Shown here piece by piece: positions 6,265 to 14,076 of a DNA stretch of 22,601 nt. The notes beneath the pieces are model-generated. The model was not told the DNA's origin, searched no databases, and worked only from the letters and a program-made list of their open reading frames with translations. Positions within the stretch are counted from its first letter, which is position 1; every line of letters begins with the position of its first letter. This DNA is from Deinococcus aquatilis DSM 23025 (GTDB lineage Bacteria > Deinococcota > Deinococci > Deinococcales > Deinococcaceae), in NCBI RefSeq assembly GCF_000378445.1, contig NZ_KB899759.1, positions 1-22,601 of the forward strand, read 5' to 3'. A program made the position numbers and the translations under genes.

Positions 6265-8760
6265 TCAATCCCGCCTCGGGGTTCGGTTGGTGCCCAGCAC
6301 CACGGGGGTGCCGGACGGGGTGGAGTCTGGGGCCGGCACGGGTGGAGTGGGGGTGGGCTGGGCAGCCGGGGCCGGGCGCGGCTTCCGGGTGCCGAGCGTG
6401 CCGCGGCGGTCCTCGTCCAGCACATTCTCGGCGATCTGATAGGGCATGGGTTGCTCGTCCCAGGCCTGCTGCTTGACGCTCCGGATCTGCCTCCGAATCT
6501 CCTCCCAGACCCGCAGGGGAAGGGGCTGGTCGCCAAGCGCTTCGAGGGAACCCGGCAGACGGGCCACGACCTCGATGCCCACGCCGTGGGGGGTAAACGC
6601 GGTGGCGGTGCGGATGTCCTCGGGGGCATAGGCCACGTCGACCGTGGTGCGGATGGCGATTGAGGTGAGCGCATCGGCGGTGTAGCGCAGGCCGTGCATG
6701 AAGATGCCGTCACGCTGAACGGTCTTGGGGCGCCGCGGCCGCATTCGGGTCAGGAGGTACTCGAGATGGGACTCGGTGAGGGGGCGCAGGGCCACGGCAC
6801 CCTGCTCGATCAGGGACTGGGCATGAGCCAGGCGGGACTCCAGGGCCAGGGGGCCAGGAAGGTTGTTGTAGCGTTCAACGATGCGCTGGTGGTAGGCCTC
6901 GAATTGCGCGTAGTCCAGCGTGGCGCCGTCCTTGGCTTTGTAGTCACCACGGGCGGCAATGGTGTGCATGGTGGTGCCGGGCAGCAGGTGGTGGGTGTGG
7001 GTGAGGGTGCCCAGGGTGCGTTCCTCCAGGCCGCCATGGTGCTTGAGGCCGCGGTGGCGGCGGTTGGTCCCGATGCCCAGGCTGCGCAGGACGGGCTCGA
7101 CGTGGAGGTTCTTGAACTCACGCCCGGAATCCATGCGAATGACCAGGGGCAGGCCGCGCCCGGGGGGAAAGGCCTTGACGCCGGCGCGGCGCAGGTCTTC
7201 GACCTCGCCCAGCATGGCCTTGCGCAGGACGCTGAGCACCGCGGCGGCGTCCACGTGGCCGTAGACGATCTCGGCGCGAATGATCAGGCCGGTCGCGACG
7301 TCGGTGATCAGGATGATGCGGGCCCGGATGGCGCCGGGCAGGACTGTGGACGGCTTGCTTCGGTGACGGGCACGGCGCGGCTCGATGACCATCTGCCCCT
7401 GGAGGAGAAAGACGTTGATGGGGGTGCAGTCCATGCCCCACTCCTGGCCGTAGAGCGTGATGGACCGGGACCCCATGCGCAGGCGCAGTCGGTCGGCAGC
7501 TTCAGTCCCCTCGCGCAGTCGGGTGGCCTGAACGGGGTCGTGATCAATCATCTTCTGAACCTGCCGCATGACGCTGCTGCGCGAGGGCGGTTCCAGACCC
7601 TGGGCGGTGCAGGCCTTGCGCACCGCCCCCGCGAGGTCCCCGGGGCCCCGGGAGCGGCTGGGGTGGCCGATAGACTGAAGGTAGAGGGTGCGCGTCAGAT
7701 CGGTGATGATGTCGGACACTTCGGGGGTGAGCTGGCGCGCCCCGCGTTTGCCCCGGCTGGTCAGGAAGGGGATCAGGTCAGGGAAGGCGAGCCCTGGGGC
7801 CCCGGCGCTCCGCAGCTTCTCGCGGAAGCGGTAGACGGTGCGGGCCGTGCAACCCACTTCCCGGGCAATCTGTTCGGCCAGGTCATGCGTCAGGGGGACG
7901 GTGGGATCGGAGTACCGGACGAAAATAGCCTGACTGGTCTGGCCCTGCCGGGTCTTCAGGAAGCTCTCCTCAGCGGGCCCATCGCGGCCGGGGGGGCTGG
8001 ACGCCCTGGCTGACCCCTTGGGGTGGGCCGGGCTCTCCCGGCGGATCAACAGCTCGCCGACATGGTGCCCTAGGGGAGCAATGGGGAGGGGGAGTGGGTG
8101 GCTCGGTCGGCTAACGGCGCAGTTGGGGGCCAGGACCCCGGGTTCGGCGGCGAGCTCACCGCGGCCCAGCATGCCGTACAGGGTGCCGCTGATCTGCTCG
8201 GGGTCAGGCGGCCGGATCAGAATCTCCTGGAGATGACGGCGCAGTTCTGGCAGGGGAACGGCGCCTCGCCGGGCCCCCAGGAAGGCGAGGGTGGCCCTGT
8301 GGATCTCGGGATGGGGAGGTTGGCCGTGAAAGCCCGCAAAATGCCGGGCCTGCTGGACCCGCATGGCCGGGAGATCCTCAGGAGTCAGGATGTAGAGCTT
8401 GTGGAGCACCAATTCGTTGCGGTAATGCTCGAGCAGGATCTTCCAGATCAGTTCGTCCTGCGTCACCGCCCGATCCAGCGCCTCCCAAGGGCGGCAGGCG
8501 ATGATGTGAACGCCGTCGTCATATTCGACTTCCAGGTCAGGAGTGAAGGTCTGGGGCTCACCGTCACTGGGACGGTGGAAGGTCACGGGCTCGCCGGGGC
8601 GAACGGCTCTGACCCGGGGGTCCGCATCCACCAGGACGAGCAGATCCTGGGCCACAGCGTTGTGGTAGGCGATCTGGCATCCAGCTGTGCGCAGGGAGAT
8701 ATGGACCCCAGGATGTCTGGGGAGAGAAGTGGCGCGGTCTGTCTGGGGACTGGACGTCAA
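6265..8760 (-). CDS. tnsAB: TnsA-TnsB fusion transposase with a degenerate TnsA domain
   Basis: 831 residues from a TTG start at 8760, chosen because AAGGAGG sits a few bases upstream and the TnsA-like homology begins soon after; an ATG at 8841 is in frame but lies inside a long inverted repeat. Residues ~20-130 align with TnsA endonuclease: DLLVLVDADPRVRAV, TFTPDLEVEYDDG, then a helix-rich tail. The conserved Asp (TPD, residue ~75) is kept, but the usual catalytic Glu is Ala (~37) and the E-x-K motif reads A-C-R (~88-90), so nuclease activity looks lost. Residues ~280-430 hold helix-turn-helix DNA-binding segments. The DDE integrase core is GMDCTP (Asp444), RMDSGREF (Asp544) and GGLEERTLG (Glu579), with a 34-residue D-E gap. 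A proline-rich tail ends the protein. It binds the end repeats and joins 3' ends to target DNA. Confidence 0.88.
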   Translation of the reverse strand: MTSSPQTDRATSLPRHPGVHISLRTAGCQIAYHNAVAQDLLVLVDADPRVRAVRPGEPVTFHRPSDGEPQTFTPDLEVEYDDGVHIIACRPWEALDRAVTQDELIWKILLEHYRNELVLHKLYILTPEDLPAMRVQQARHFAGFHGQPPHPEIHRATLAFLGARRGAVPLPELRRHLQEILIRPPDPEQISGTLYGMLGRGELAAEPGVLAPNCAVSRPSHPLPLPIAPLGHHVGELLIRRESPAHPKGSARASSPPGRDGPAEESFLKTRQGQTSQAIFVRYSDPTVPLTHDLAEQIAREVGCTARTVYRFREKLRSAGAPGLAFPDLIPFLTSRGKRGARQLTPEVSDIITDLTRTLYLQSIGHPSRSRGPGDLAGAVRKACTAQGLEPPSRSSVMRQVQKMIDHDPVQATRLREGTEAADRLRLRMGSRSITLYGQEWGMDCTPINVFLLQGQMVIEPRRARHRSKPSTVLPGAIRARIILITDVATGLIIRAEIVYGHVDAAAVLSVLRKAMLGEVEDLRRAGVKAFPPGRGLPLVIRMDSGREFKNLHVEPVLRSLGIGTNRRHRGLKHHGGLEERTLGTLTHTHHLLPGTTMHTIAARGDYKAKDGATLDYAQFEAYHQRIVERYNNLPGPLALESRLAHAQSLIEQGAVALRPLTESHLEYLLTRMRPRRPKTVQRDGIFMHGLRYTADALTSIAIRTTVDVAYAPEDIRTATAFTPHGVGIEVVARLPGSLEALGDQPLPLRVWEEIRRQIRSVKQQAWDEQPMPYQIAENVLDEDRRGTLGTRKPRPAPAAQPTPTPPVPAPDSTPSGTPVVLGTNRTPRRD

Positions 8761-8764
8761 GGAG

Positions 8765-8771
8765 CCTCCTT
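8765..8771 (-). promoter_or_regulatory. Ribosome-binding site deciding the tnsAB TTG start
   Basis: Minus strand AAGGAGG followed by CTCC and TTG. This strong Shine-Dalgarno sequence supports the TTG at 8760 over the ATG 81 nt upstream. Confidence 0.75.
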
Positions 8772-8825
8772 GATCTGAACGCGCGCTAAGACGGCGCGCA
8801 ATAGGGTGACATTCGGGCGGGCAGA

Positions 8826-8880
8826 GCCTCCCTTCTGACACTGAGTCCGGTCTGTGCGTACCCAGTGTCAGAAGGGGGGC
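8826..8880. repeat. Long inverted repeat upstream of tnsAB
   Basis: Arms 8826-8843 and 8863-8880 match at 17 of 18 positions (one T/G mismatch) around a 19-nt spacer. The inner part is CTTCTGACACTG. It lies about 65 bp upstream of the tnsAB start, so it would form a hairpin in the leader or act as an operator. The TGACAC core recalls the TGACA of the end repeats, so TnsB autoregulation is possible. There is no T-run making it a standard terminator in either direction. Confidence 0.7.
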
Positions 8881-9064
8881 CTACAAGCAGAGTGCCACTC
8901 CTAAGCTTAACCGTCGAATTCTGTTCAGAACAAAGTGAGGGCAACATGCTCTGACGGAGGGTGGCGGAGAGACAAGTGAATAACTTCTGTGCTGCACGGA
9001 AAAGATTTCGCTCGTCAGGCACGGAGATCCGCCCAGGTCGGCTATGTCCCTGAGAGCCGTGAAC
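8881..9064. other. Non-coding stretch between tnsAB leader and transposon end
   Basis: No gene supported. Short minus-strand frames exist but have no recognisable protein features. The tnsAB promoter is probably here; no clear -35/-10 pair was identified. Confidence 0.4.
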
Positions 9065-9083
9065 TGACACACTTAGTGTGTCA
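9065..9083. repeat. Perfect short palindrome TGACACAC-TTA-GTGTGTCA
   Basis: Eight-base arms around a 3-base centre, just inside the first end repeat. It could be an operator or a modified, inverted pair of transposase sites, since it contains ACTGACA like the 20-bp repeats. Confidence 0.6.
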
Positions 9084-9095
9084 CAGGCGCCGAGC

Positions 9096-9382
9096 CACTG
9101 ACATGTTGAGCGGGCGGAGGCGCAGGACAGGAAGAAAATAAAAAAAGACCCGGCCGTAAGGGCCGGGTCGGGGAAGTCACTGACAGGTTGAGCGGGCGCG
9201 GAGCTCAGAACATCTCGCAGCCACTGACACGTTGGGCGGGCGCAGGTGACGCCCCACTGACAGCTTGAGCGGGCAGATGCTGAGGCACTGACAAGTTGAG
9301 CGGGTCTACTGACATCTTGGGTGAATCCAAGGCTCGAATTTTGCCGTGTTCATCGACTGACACACTGACACGATGGGCGAAC
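9096..9382 (+). repeat. Seven direct 20-bp repeats: transposase-binding end of the Tn7-like element
   Basis: Consensus CACTGACANNTTGAGCGGGC. Copies start at 9096, 9178, 9222, 9255, 9286, 9307 and 9363. The first five are nearly identical outside the two variable bases. The last two are degenerate (CTTGGGTGAA and GATGGGCGAA endings). Spacing shrinks from 82 to 21 bp toward the outside and then widens. Multiple direct TnsB sites next to tnsAB are the hallmark of a Tn7-type end. The exact terminus, expected to finish in ACA, is probably between 9362 and 9390 (candidates after ACTGACA at 9362, 9370 or 9389). Confidence 0.82.
9140..9169 (-). terminator. Rho-independent terminator inside the transposon end
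   Basis: GACCCGGCC (9147-9155), loop GTAAG, GGCCGGGTC (9161-9169): a perfect 9-bp stem. On the minus strand it is followed by seven T residues. It would stop transcription entering from the chromosome toward tnsAB. It sits between the first and second end repeats. Confidence 0.85.
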
Positions 9383-9529
9383 GCTGACATCCGCGAATCT
9401 CATCTGGCCGAAGCCGTGACTTACCGCCCGCGTGACCTGACCTGATTTGCCCTGAGTCTCCGGCACCGTCAACCCACGTTTACCTTGCTCCATTTCCTCT
9501 CTCACCCGGCCTTGCTCTACTGCCCGTAT
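9383..9529. other. Chromosomal flank of the transposon
   Basis: No gene. It holds the junction with the transposon and presumably the promoter of the gene at 9530. No clear -10/-35 pair or ribosome-binding site was seen. Confidence 0.4.
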
Positions 9530-10630
9530 ATGCTCCGCAACCTCCTGCTCTGCGGCACACTCGCGCTGTCGGCTTCTGCCTGTGCCCAAACGTCGTCTCC
9601 ATCACCTTTTACCGTGCCGGACGGCTTCCGGGTCAGCCTGTTTGCCGAGGGTTTCAAACAGCCGCGCTTCATGGCGGTCGCGCCGGGCGGAGACGTATTC
9701 GTGTCGGATCAGGGAGCAGGTACGGTCACGGTGTTGGCCGATGCCAACCGTGACGGCAAAGCAGACGGCAAAACCGTATTCGCCTCTGGCCTGAACCGGC
9801 CACATGGGCTGGCGTTTCATGACGGCTTCCTGTATGTCGCCAACACCGACAGCGTGGTGCGTTTCAAGTACATGTCGGGTGACGTGAAGGCCAGCGGCGA
9901 GGCGCAGAAACTGGTGGATCTACCCAGCGGAGGCGGCCACTCGACCCGCACCGTGGAATTTGGGCCTGACGGCAAGATGTACGTTGCATCGGGCAGCAGT
10001 TGCAACGTGTGCGAGGAAAGCGACCCCCGCCGCGCCGCCGTGTGGGTCTATGACGCCGACGGCAAAAACGGCAAGGTGTATGCCTCGGGCCTCCGAAATG
10101 CGGTGGGCATCGAGTGGAACGGGGGCACCCTGTACGCCACCAACAACGGGCGCGACCAACTGGGCGACGATATTCCGCCCGAGGGCTTTTACCGCTTGCA
10201 GGCAGGAGGCTTTTACGGCTGGCCCTACTGCTACACCACGCAGGCAGGCAAAGCACAGGTCTGGGACAAAGATTTTGGCCGCAAAACGGCAAGCACCTGC
10301 GCAGAGGCCACGCCCGCTTTTGCCCTGACTACCGCACATTCAGCACCGCTGGGGCTGGCCTTCTATATGGGCAAGACCTTTCCAGCGGCCTACCAGAACA
10401 TGATGTTCGCGGCCCTGCACGGCAGTTGGAACCGTTCTCAGAAGAGCGGCTATAAGGTCATCATGATCGACCCTAAAACGGGCAAGACCACGGATTTCCT
10501 GACCGGATTCCTGTCGGGTCAGAATGTGGTGGGGCGGCCCGTAGACCTCGTGGTGGCCCCCGACGGAGCCATGCTGCTCACCGACGACGGCGCGGGCAAG
10601 ATCTGGCGAATCCAGTACGCCGGAAACTGA
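9530..10630 (+). CDS. PQQ-dependent sugar dehydrogenase-like (glucose/sorbosone dehydrogenase fold) lipoprotein
   Basis: 366 residues from ATG 9530; a TTG 45 nt upstream is in frame but would put extra residues before the signal peptide. MLRNLLLCGTLALSASAC is a secretion signal ending in an imperfect lipobox (Cys18), so export is likely. The mature part shows the six-bladed propeller pattern of GSDH/L-sorbosone dehydrogenase proteins: VPDGFRVSLFAEGFKQPR, MAVAPGGDVFVSDQGAGTV, GLNRPHGLAFHDGFLYVANT, FGPDGKMYVASGSSCNVC, YASGLRNAVGIEWN, LHGSWNRSQKSGYKV and a C-terminal LTDDGAGKIWRI. Members oxidise sugars with PQQ, passing electrons to the respiratory chain; the actual substrate cannot be read from sequence. 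It is immediately downstream of the transposon end, so its native upstream region may be disrupted. Confidence 0.82.
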   Translation: MLRNLLLCGTLALSASACAQTSSPSPFTVPDGFRVSLFAEGFKQPRFMAVAPGGDVFVSDQGAGTVTVLADANRDGKADGKTVFASGLNRPHGLAFHDGFLYVANTDSVVRFKYMSGDVKASGEAQKLVDLPSGGGHSTRTVEFGPDGKMYVASGSSCNVCEESDPRRAAVWVYDADGKNGKVYASGLRNAVGIEWNGGTLYATNNGRDQLGDDIPPEGFYRLQAGGFYGWPYCYTTQAGKAQVWDKDFGRKTASTCAEATPAFALTTAHSAPLGLAFYMGKTFPAAYQNMMFAALHGSWNRSQKSGYKVIMIDPKTGKTTDFLTGFLSGQNVVGRPVDLVVAPDGAMLLTDDGAGKIWRIQYAGN

Positions 10631-10666
10631 CCCGGAAACGGGGACAGAGGTGACCCGAGACAGGTT

Positions 10667-10672
10667 TAGACT
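10667..10672 (+). promoter_or_regulatory. -10 box of a leaderless promoter (membrane protein gene)
   Basis: TAGACT, then TGTCCT, then ATG at 10679: the same TANNNT-N6-start spacing as at 1070 and 1150. No Shine-Dalgarno sequence is present. Confidence 0.55.
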
Positions 10673-10678
10673 TGTCCT

Positions 10679-11725
10679 ATGACCACCACCCATCCCGTTG
10701 CTGCGCCCACCCTTGCCTCTGGTCGGGCCACCCCCAGCCAAAATCTGGTGACGGTGGGCCTGGGCTGGTGGCTGATGGTGGGCATTTTTGTGGACGGCTG
10801 GGCGCACAGCAATCTGGGCGAAAGTCTGGAGACCTTCTTTACACCCTGGCACGCGCTGTTTTATAGCGGCTTTGCGGCGGTGGCGGGCTGGACACTGTGG
10901 CTGACCTGGCAGGGTATGAAGGCTGGGCGGCGCGGCGTGGCAGCCTTTCCAGACGGCTACTGGCCCGCCGCCCTGGGCGTTCCGGTCTTTGCCCTTGGCG
11001 GCGTAGGCGACCTGCTCTGGCACACTATTTTTGGCATAGAGGTCGGCGTAGAAGCCCTGCTTTCGCCCACGCATCTGCTGCTGTTTACCGGGGCGGTGCT
11101 GATTCTGAGCGCCCCGCTGAACGCCTCTTGGCGGATGACCACGCCGCGCCGTGCGCCCGCTGGGGTGGTGTGGCCCGCGCTGATGGCAACCACGGCCATC
11201 TTGTGTTTCACGTCCTTTATGCAGATGTACCTGTGGGGCTTCCTGCGTGCGCCGCAGGGCATCGGCTACGTGCAACTGCGGGCCGAGCTGGGCGGAACCC
11301 TGCTGACGGCGCTGATTCTGGCTGCCCCGGTGCTGCTGCTGTTGCGCCGCTTCCGGCTGCCGTTTGGTGCCGTGACCCTGATGTACGGCCTGAACACCCT
11401 GCTGATGACGCTGATGCTGGTGCCGGGAACATGGCGCGAGCCGGTGCTGATGCTGGCCTGCGGCCTGCTTCTCGATACGCTGCTGCTGTGGCTTGATCCT
11501 TCCCCGCGCCGCGCTGTGGCCTTCCGCATTTTCGCCTTTCTGCTGCCGCTGCTGGTCTGGGTTCCTTATCTGGCGCTGAATGTGTGGCTGGGCCTCAGCA
11601 ACCTGAGTCTGGAACTCTGGCTGGGTGTGGCAGTCATGGCAGGGTTGGGCGGATTGGCCCTGAGCGTGCTGGTGCTGCCGCCTGCGTTGCCGTCCGAGGC
11701 GCAGGAAGTAGGCCAGCAAAATTAA
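10679..11725 (+). CDS. Conserved polytopic membrane protein, unknown function
   Basis: 348 residues with about eight to nine hydrophobic segments covering most of the length (for example GLGWWLMVGIFVDGW, ALFYSGFAAVAGWTLWL, HLLLFTGAVLILSA, LLTALILAAPVLLLL, LMLACGLLLDTLLLWL, IFAFLLPLLVWVPYLAL and AVMAGLGGLALSVLVL). Some segments carry conserved-looking His residues (GWAHSN, FTPWHALFY, LLWHTIFG, SPTHLLLF) at membrane positions, which might bind a metal or haem; that is inference. The ATG is supported by a leaderless -10 box. It lies about 48 bp after the sugar dehydrogenase-like gene, but its own promoter suggests independent expression. Convergent with mug. No enzymatic family recognised. Confidence 0.75.
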   Translation: MTTTHPVAAPTLASGRATPSQNLVTVGLGWWLMVGIFVDGWAHSNLGESLETFFTPWHALFYSGFAAVAGWTLWLTWQGMKAGRRGVAAFPDGYWPAALGVPVFALGGVGDLLWHTIFGIEVGVEALLSPTHLLLFTGAVLILSAPLNASWRMTTPRRAPAGVVWPALMATTAILCFTSFMQMYLWGFLRAPQGIGYVQLRAELGGTLLTALILAAPVLLLLRRFRLPFGAVTLMYGLNTLLMTLMLVPGTWREPVLMLACGLLLDTLLLWLDPSPRRAVAFRIFAFLLPLLVWVPYLALNVWLGLSNLSLELWLGVAVMAGLGGLALSVLVLPPALPSEAQEVGQQN

Positions 11726-11738
11726 ATAGCCATCGCAC

Positions 11739-12296
11739 TCAGACCTTCAGACCCCGCAGCGCCGCCACCCGATCTGCCAGCGCCTGCCACGGCTCCAGCA
11801 CAAAATGGGTGTGGCCCAGGGGACTGGTGGAGGGCAGCACCCACACTTTGGCACCTTCCAACAGCTCGGGCTGCACACCGTAGGGCAAGCGCCCGGTGGA
11901 TTTTCCCAGCACTTCGGACGCCCCGCGTTTGCTCGTAAAGGCCACCAGTTGCGGGGCAAAAGTGCGGAGTTTCAGGCGCAGTTCTTCCGGTGCCCACGCC
12001 TCGGCGGGCAGGGCTGCATCCACACCCGAATGCCGTTTGGCGACATCGGTCAGGCCGATGCCCCAGTTGGGCAGGGAGGCATACTCGTGCGGCGACAGTT
12101 GCCGGGGCGTCAGGCCCACCGCGTGCAGCACGCTCCAGAACTTGTTCTGCGGGTTGGCGTAGTAGGCCCGCGCCCGCGCACTGATCTGACTGGGGGCCGT
12201 ACCGACCAGCACCAGCGTCAGCCCCGGTTGCAATACATCGGGCACGAGGTAGGGCGCGGGGGGTGGCCCGCCTGAATCAGTCGCTGTAGCGCTCAT
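11739..12296 (-). CDS. mug: Mismatch-specific uracil-DNA glycosylase (Mug/TDG family)
   Basis: 185 residues. Two family motifs are clear: GTAPSQISARARAYYANPQNKFW (residues ~32-54, the active-site loop) and VLPSTSPLGHTHF (the minor-groove/insertion loop). The family removes uracil or thymine opposite guanine and related damaged bases, leaving an abasic site for base-excision repair. The usual catalytic Asn of the G-I-N-P-G loop is Ala here (G-T-A-P-S). The D. radiodurans enzyme is known to use an Asp instead, and Asp84 (LTDVAKR) and Asp93 (SGVDAALP) are candidates here. The start at 12296 overlaps the end of the sulfite-oxidase-like gene by 20 nt, so both are probably one operon. Convergent with the membrane protein gene, with 13 bp between them. 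Confidence 0.85.
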   Translation of the reverse strand: MSATATDSGGPPPAPYLVPDVLQPGLTLVLVGTAPSQISARARAYYANPQNKFWSVLHAVGLTPRQLSPHEYASLPNWGIGLTDVAKRHSGVDAALPAEAWAPEELRLKLRTFAPQLVAFTSKRGASEVLGKSTGRLPYGVQPELLEGAKVWVLPSTSPLGHTHFVLEPWQALADRVAALRGLKV

Positions 12297-12870
12297 CTTT
12301 GAAGGGGTCGCCGCGCATGTGATAGCCGTTGCGCTCCCAGAATCCGGGCTGGTCGGCGGCCATGAATTCCAGGCCCGTCAGCCACTTGGCACTTTTCCAG
12401 AAGTACAGGTGCGGCACGACCAGGCGCAGCGGCCCGCCGTGTTCGGTCTCCAGCGGCTCGCCGTTAAATTCATAGGCCAACAGGTTTTCGGGGCGCGTGA
12501 AATCTTCCAGACTCAGGTTGGTGGTATAGCCGCCGACGCTGTGCTGCATGACGTGGGTGGCCCCCGGTTTCAGCTGAAGGTGCTCCATCAGGTCTACGAC
12601 GCGTACCCCCGTCCAGGTGGTGTCCAACTTGCTCCAGTGGGTCACGCAGTGAATATCGTAGGTGAGGGTGGTCTGCGGCAGGGCCATCAGATCGGCCCAG
12701 GTCAGCGTTTTTTCCTCGGCCAGCCCGGTAATACGGATGACCACGTCCTGCGCGGCATACCGCTGGGCGGGGCCGTAGGTCAGCACCGGAAAGCGGGTCG
12801 TGAGGGTCTGACCGGGCGGCACGCGGCCTCCCATATCGTTCTCGGGCTTCCTGAAAAACTTGCCTAACAT
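12277..12870 (-). CDS. Sulfite oxidase-like molybdopterin oxidoreductase
   Basis: 197 residues without a signal peptide. The sequence follows the oxidoreductase molybdopterin-binding domain: FPVLTYGPAQRY, LTWADLMALPQTTLTYDIHCVTHWSKLDTTWTGVRV (the Cys in IHCVTHWS is the expected molybdenum ligand), HVMQHSVGGYTTNLSLEDF, NLLAYEFNGEPLETEHGGPLRLVVPHLYFWKSAKWLTGLEF and a final WERNGYHMRGDPFKDERYSD. This is the compact cytoplasmic type, lacking the dimerisation domain of true sulfite oxidase and the Tat signal of MsrP. The natural substrate is unknown. It is the first gene of a two-gene unit with mug. Confidence 0.85.
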   Translation of the reverse strand: MLGKFFRKPENDMGGRVPPGQTLTTRFPVLTYGPAQRYAAQDVVIRITGLAEEKTLTWADLMALPQTTLTYDIHCVTHWSKLDTTWTGVRVVDLMEHLQLKPGATHVMQHSVGGYTTNLSLEDFTRPENLLAYEFNGEPLETEHGGPLRLVVPHLYFWKSAKWLTGLEFMAADQPGFWERNGYHMRGDPFKDERYSD

Positions 12871-13046
12871 GTGTGGTATTCAACGCCGCCGCGCACCAGT
12901 GTTGTAGAGGGAAAGCCTCAATTCCGCAGCGGGACCAGGCAATATTAAGGCTTCCGATAGATGGGTATTTTTTGCACTGGTACGGCGTACTCCAGACACC
13001 CCCTCACCTGACCCAAATTGTCAGGACGACGTAAGGACAGGGCGCG

Positions 13047-13052
13047 TATAAT
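13047..13052 (+). promoter_or_regulatory. -10 box TATAAT upstream of the ParB/DUF4032-like gene
   Basis: A perfect TATAAT. The nearest -35-like hexamer TTGTCA (13018-13023) is 23 nt away, which is too far, so the -35 is uncertain. The implied leader is about 95 nt and contains a stem TCCGGGG (13062-13068) / CCCCGGA (13083-13089). Translation starts at 13156 after GAGGAG (13141-13146). Confidence 0.5.
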
Positions 13053-13155
13053 GACCTCAAGTCCGGGGCCAAATTCTCTTTTCCCCGGAGGAGCGCTGCC
13101 CCTGGTCTTAGCAGTTGCCGCCCACTCAGGTGAGGGCTGCGAGGAGTAAACCACC

Positions 13156-14076
13156 ATGCACGCGAACAATCAGGCCAGACATGAAGTGGAACGTGCCCGC
13201 CTGCTCGCGGATGTGCGAGACCTGCTGGGCATCTTGCGCCGCGAACCCAATGAGCTGTTGCCCTTCGATTGGATCAAACATCTTGGCCCTCAGGGTGAGC
13301 ACCAACTGGGGTTGCAGACGATTCCCGTGGAGCAGATTACCGGCTCGGTGGACCGCTACCGCGAATTCGACCGTCACTATCTGCCCAAAGAAAAACACCT
13401 CGACGAGCGCTGGATCGGCGTCCGAAGTGCCCAGTTGGAAGGCAAGGAATTGCCGCCCATTCAGGTGTACAAGGTGGGCGACCTGTATTTCGTCAAGGAC
13501 GGCAATCACCGCGTCAGCGTGGCGCGGCGGCAGGGCCAGAAATACATCGATGCCTACGTGATCGAGCTGAATGTCACCGTGCCCCCCGAAGAACATGACA
13601 CCCTCAAGGACCTGATCATCAAGGGCGAATACGCGCACTTTTTGCGGGAGACCAACCTTGACCGGATCGTGCCCGATCACAGCGAGATTCTGTTTACCAC
13701 GCCGGGACGTTATGACAGCTTGATAGAACACATCCGTACCCGCCAGTATTTTCTGGACCGCAAACCCGAACGCGCCGGATTGCCGCCCGTGACCTGGGAG
13801 GAAGCGGTGGAAAGCTGGTACAAGCGCCTGTACTGCCGGATCGTGGAAAACATAGAAAAACATGACGTGATGTTCCGTTTTCCGGGCCGCACCGAGGCCG
13901 ACCTGTACCTGTGGATCATGGATCACCGTTACTTTCTGACCACGCAAGAAGGCCACGACATCGGCAGCGAGGAAGCCACCAAGGATTTCCGCGCCCATTA
14001 CGCGCCGCCGCTGTACAAACGGCTGGGCCAGCGGGTGCAACTGCTGCTCAAGGGGCAACTCGATCCGCTGACCTGA
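13156..14076 (+). CDS. ParB/sulfiredoxin-fold protein, DUF4032-like
   Basis: 306 residues; ATG 13156 follows GAGGAG by 9 nt. Residues ~20-145 form a ParB/Srx-type domain: LGLQTIPVEQITGSVDRYREFD, ELPPIQVYKVGDLYFVKDGNHRVSVARRQG (Gly-Asn-His-Arg at 116-119, the phosphate-binding signature) and YIDAYVIEL. The rest (HFLRETNLDRIVPDHSEILFTTPGRYDSLIEHI, WYKRLYCRIVENIEKHDVMFRFPGRTEADLYLWIMDHRYFL) resembles the DUF4032 family of Deinococcus, Chloroflexi and Actinobacteria; its biochemical role is unknown to me. ParB/Srx folds can bind nucleotides or DNA. It is upstream of the Gls24-DAK2 pair on the same strand, with ~137 nt between. Confidence 0.7.
   Translation: MHANNQARHEVERARLLADVRDLLGILRREPNELLPFDWIKHLGPQGEHQLGLQTIPVEQITGSVDRYREFDRHYLPKEKHLDERWIGVRSAQLEGKELPPIQVYKVGDLYFVKDGNHRVSVARRQGQKYIDAYVIELNVTVPPEEHDTLKDLIIKGEYAHFLRETNLDRIVPDHSEILFTTPGRYDSLIEHIRTRQYFLDRKPERAGLPPVTWEEAVESWYKRLYCRIVENIEKHDVMFRFPGRTEADLYLWIMDHRYFLTTQEGHDIGSEEATKDFRAHYAPPLYKRLGQRVQLLLKGQLDPLT

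Larger units (their letters stand above)
2270..9390 (-). mobile_element. Tn7-like transposon, one end resolved
   Basis: Contains tnsAB, tnsC, tniQ, a coupled nuclease gene and two small genes on one strand, bounded on the right by seven transposase-site repeats. No inverted copy of the repeat was found between 1 and 2300, so the true left end is not visible. It may lie beyond the window edge, in which case the HNH and lipoprotein genes are cargo, or have been removed by the IS. The start given here is only the end of the operon. The element is inserted in the region just upstream of the sugar dehydrogenase-like gene. Confidence 0.75.

Noticed and set aside
9096..9382. Possible CRISPR array
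   Set aside because: Repeats are 20 bp with irregular spacers from about 1 to 62 bp, and lie next to tnsAB. This fits transposase sites; no Cas genes are present.
12871..13155. Radiation/desiccation response motif upstream of the DUF4032-like gene
   Set aside because: Nothing close to the 17-bp palindrome TTATGTCATTGACATAA was seen here or upstream of rsr.
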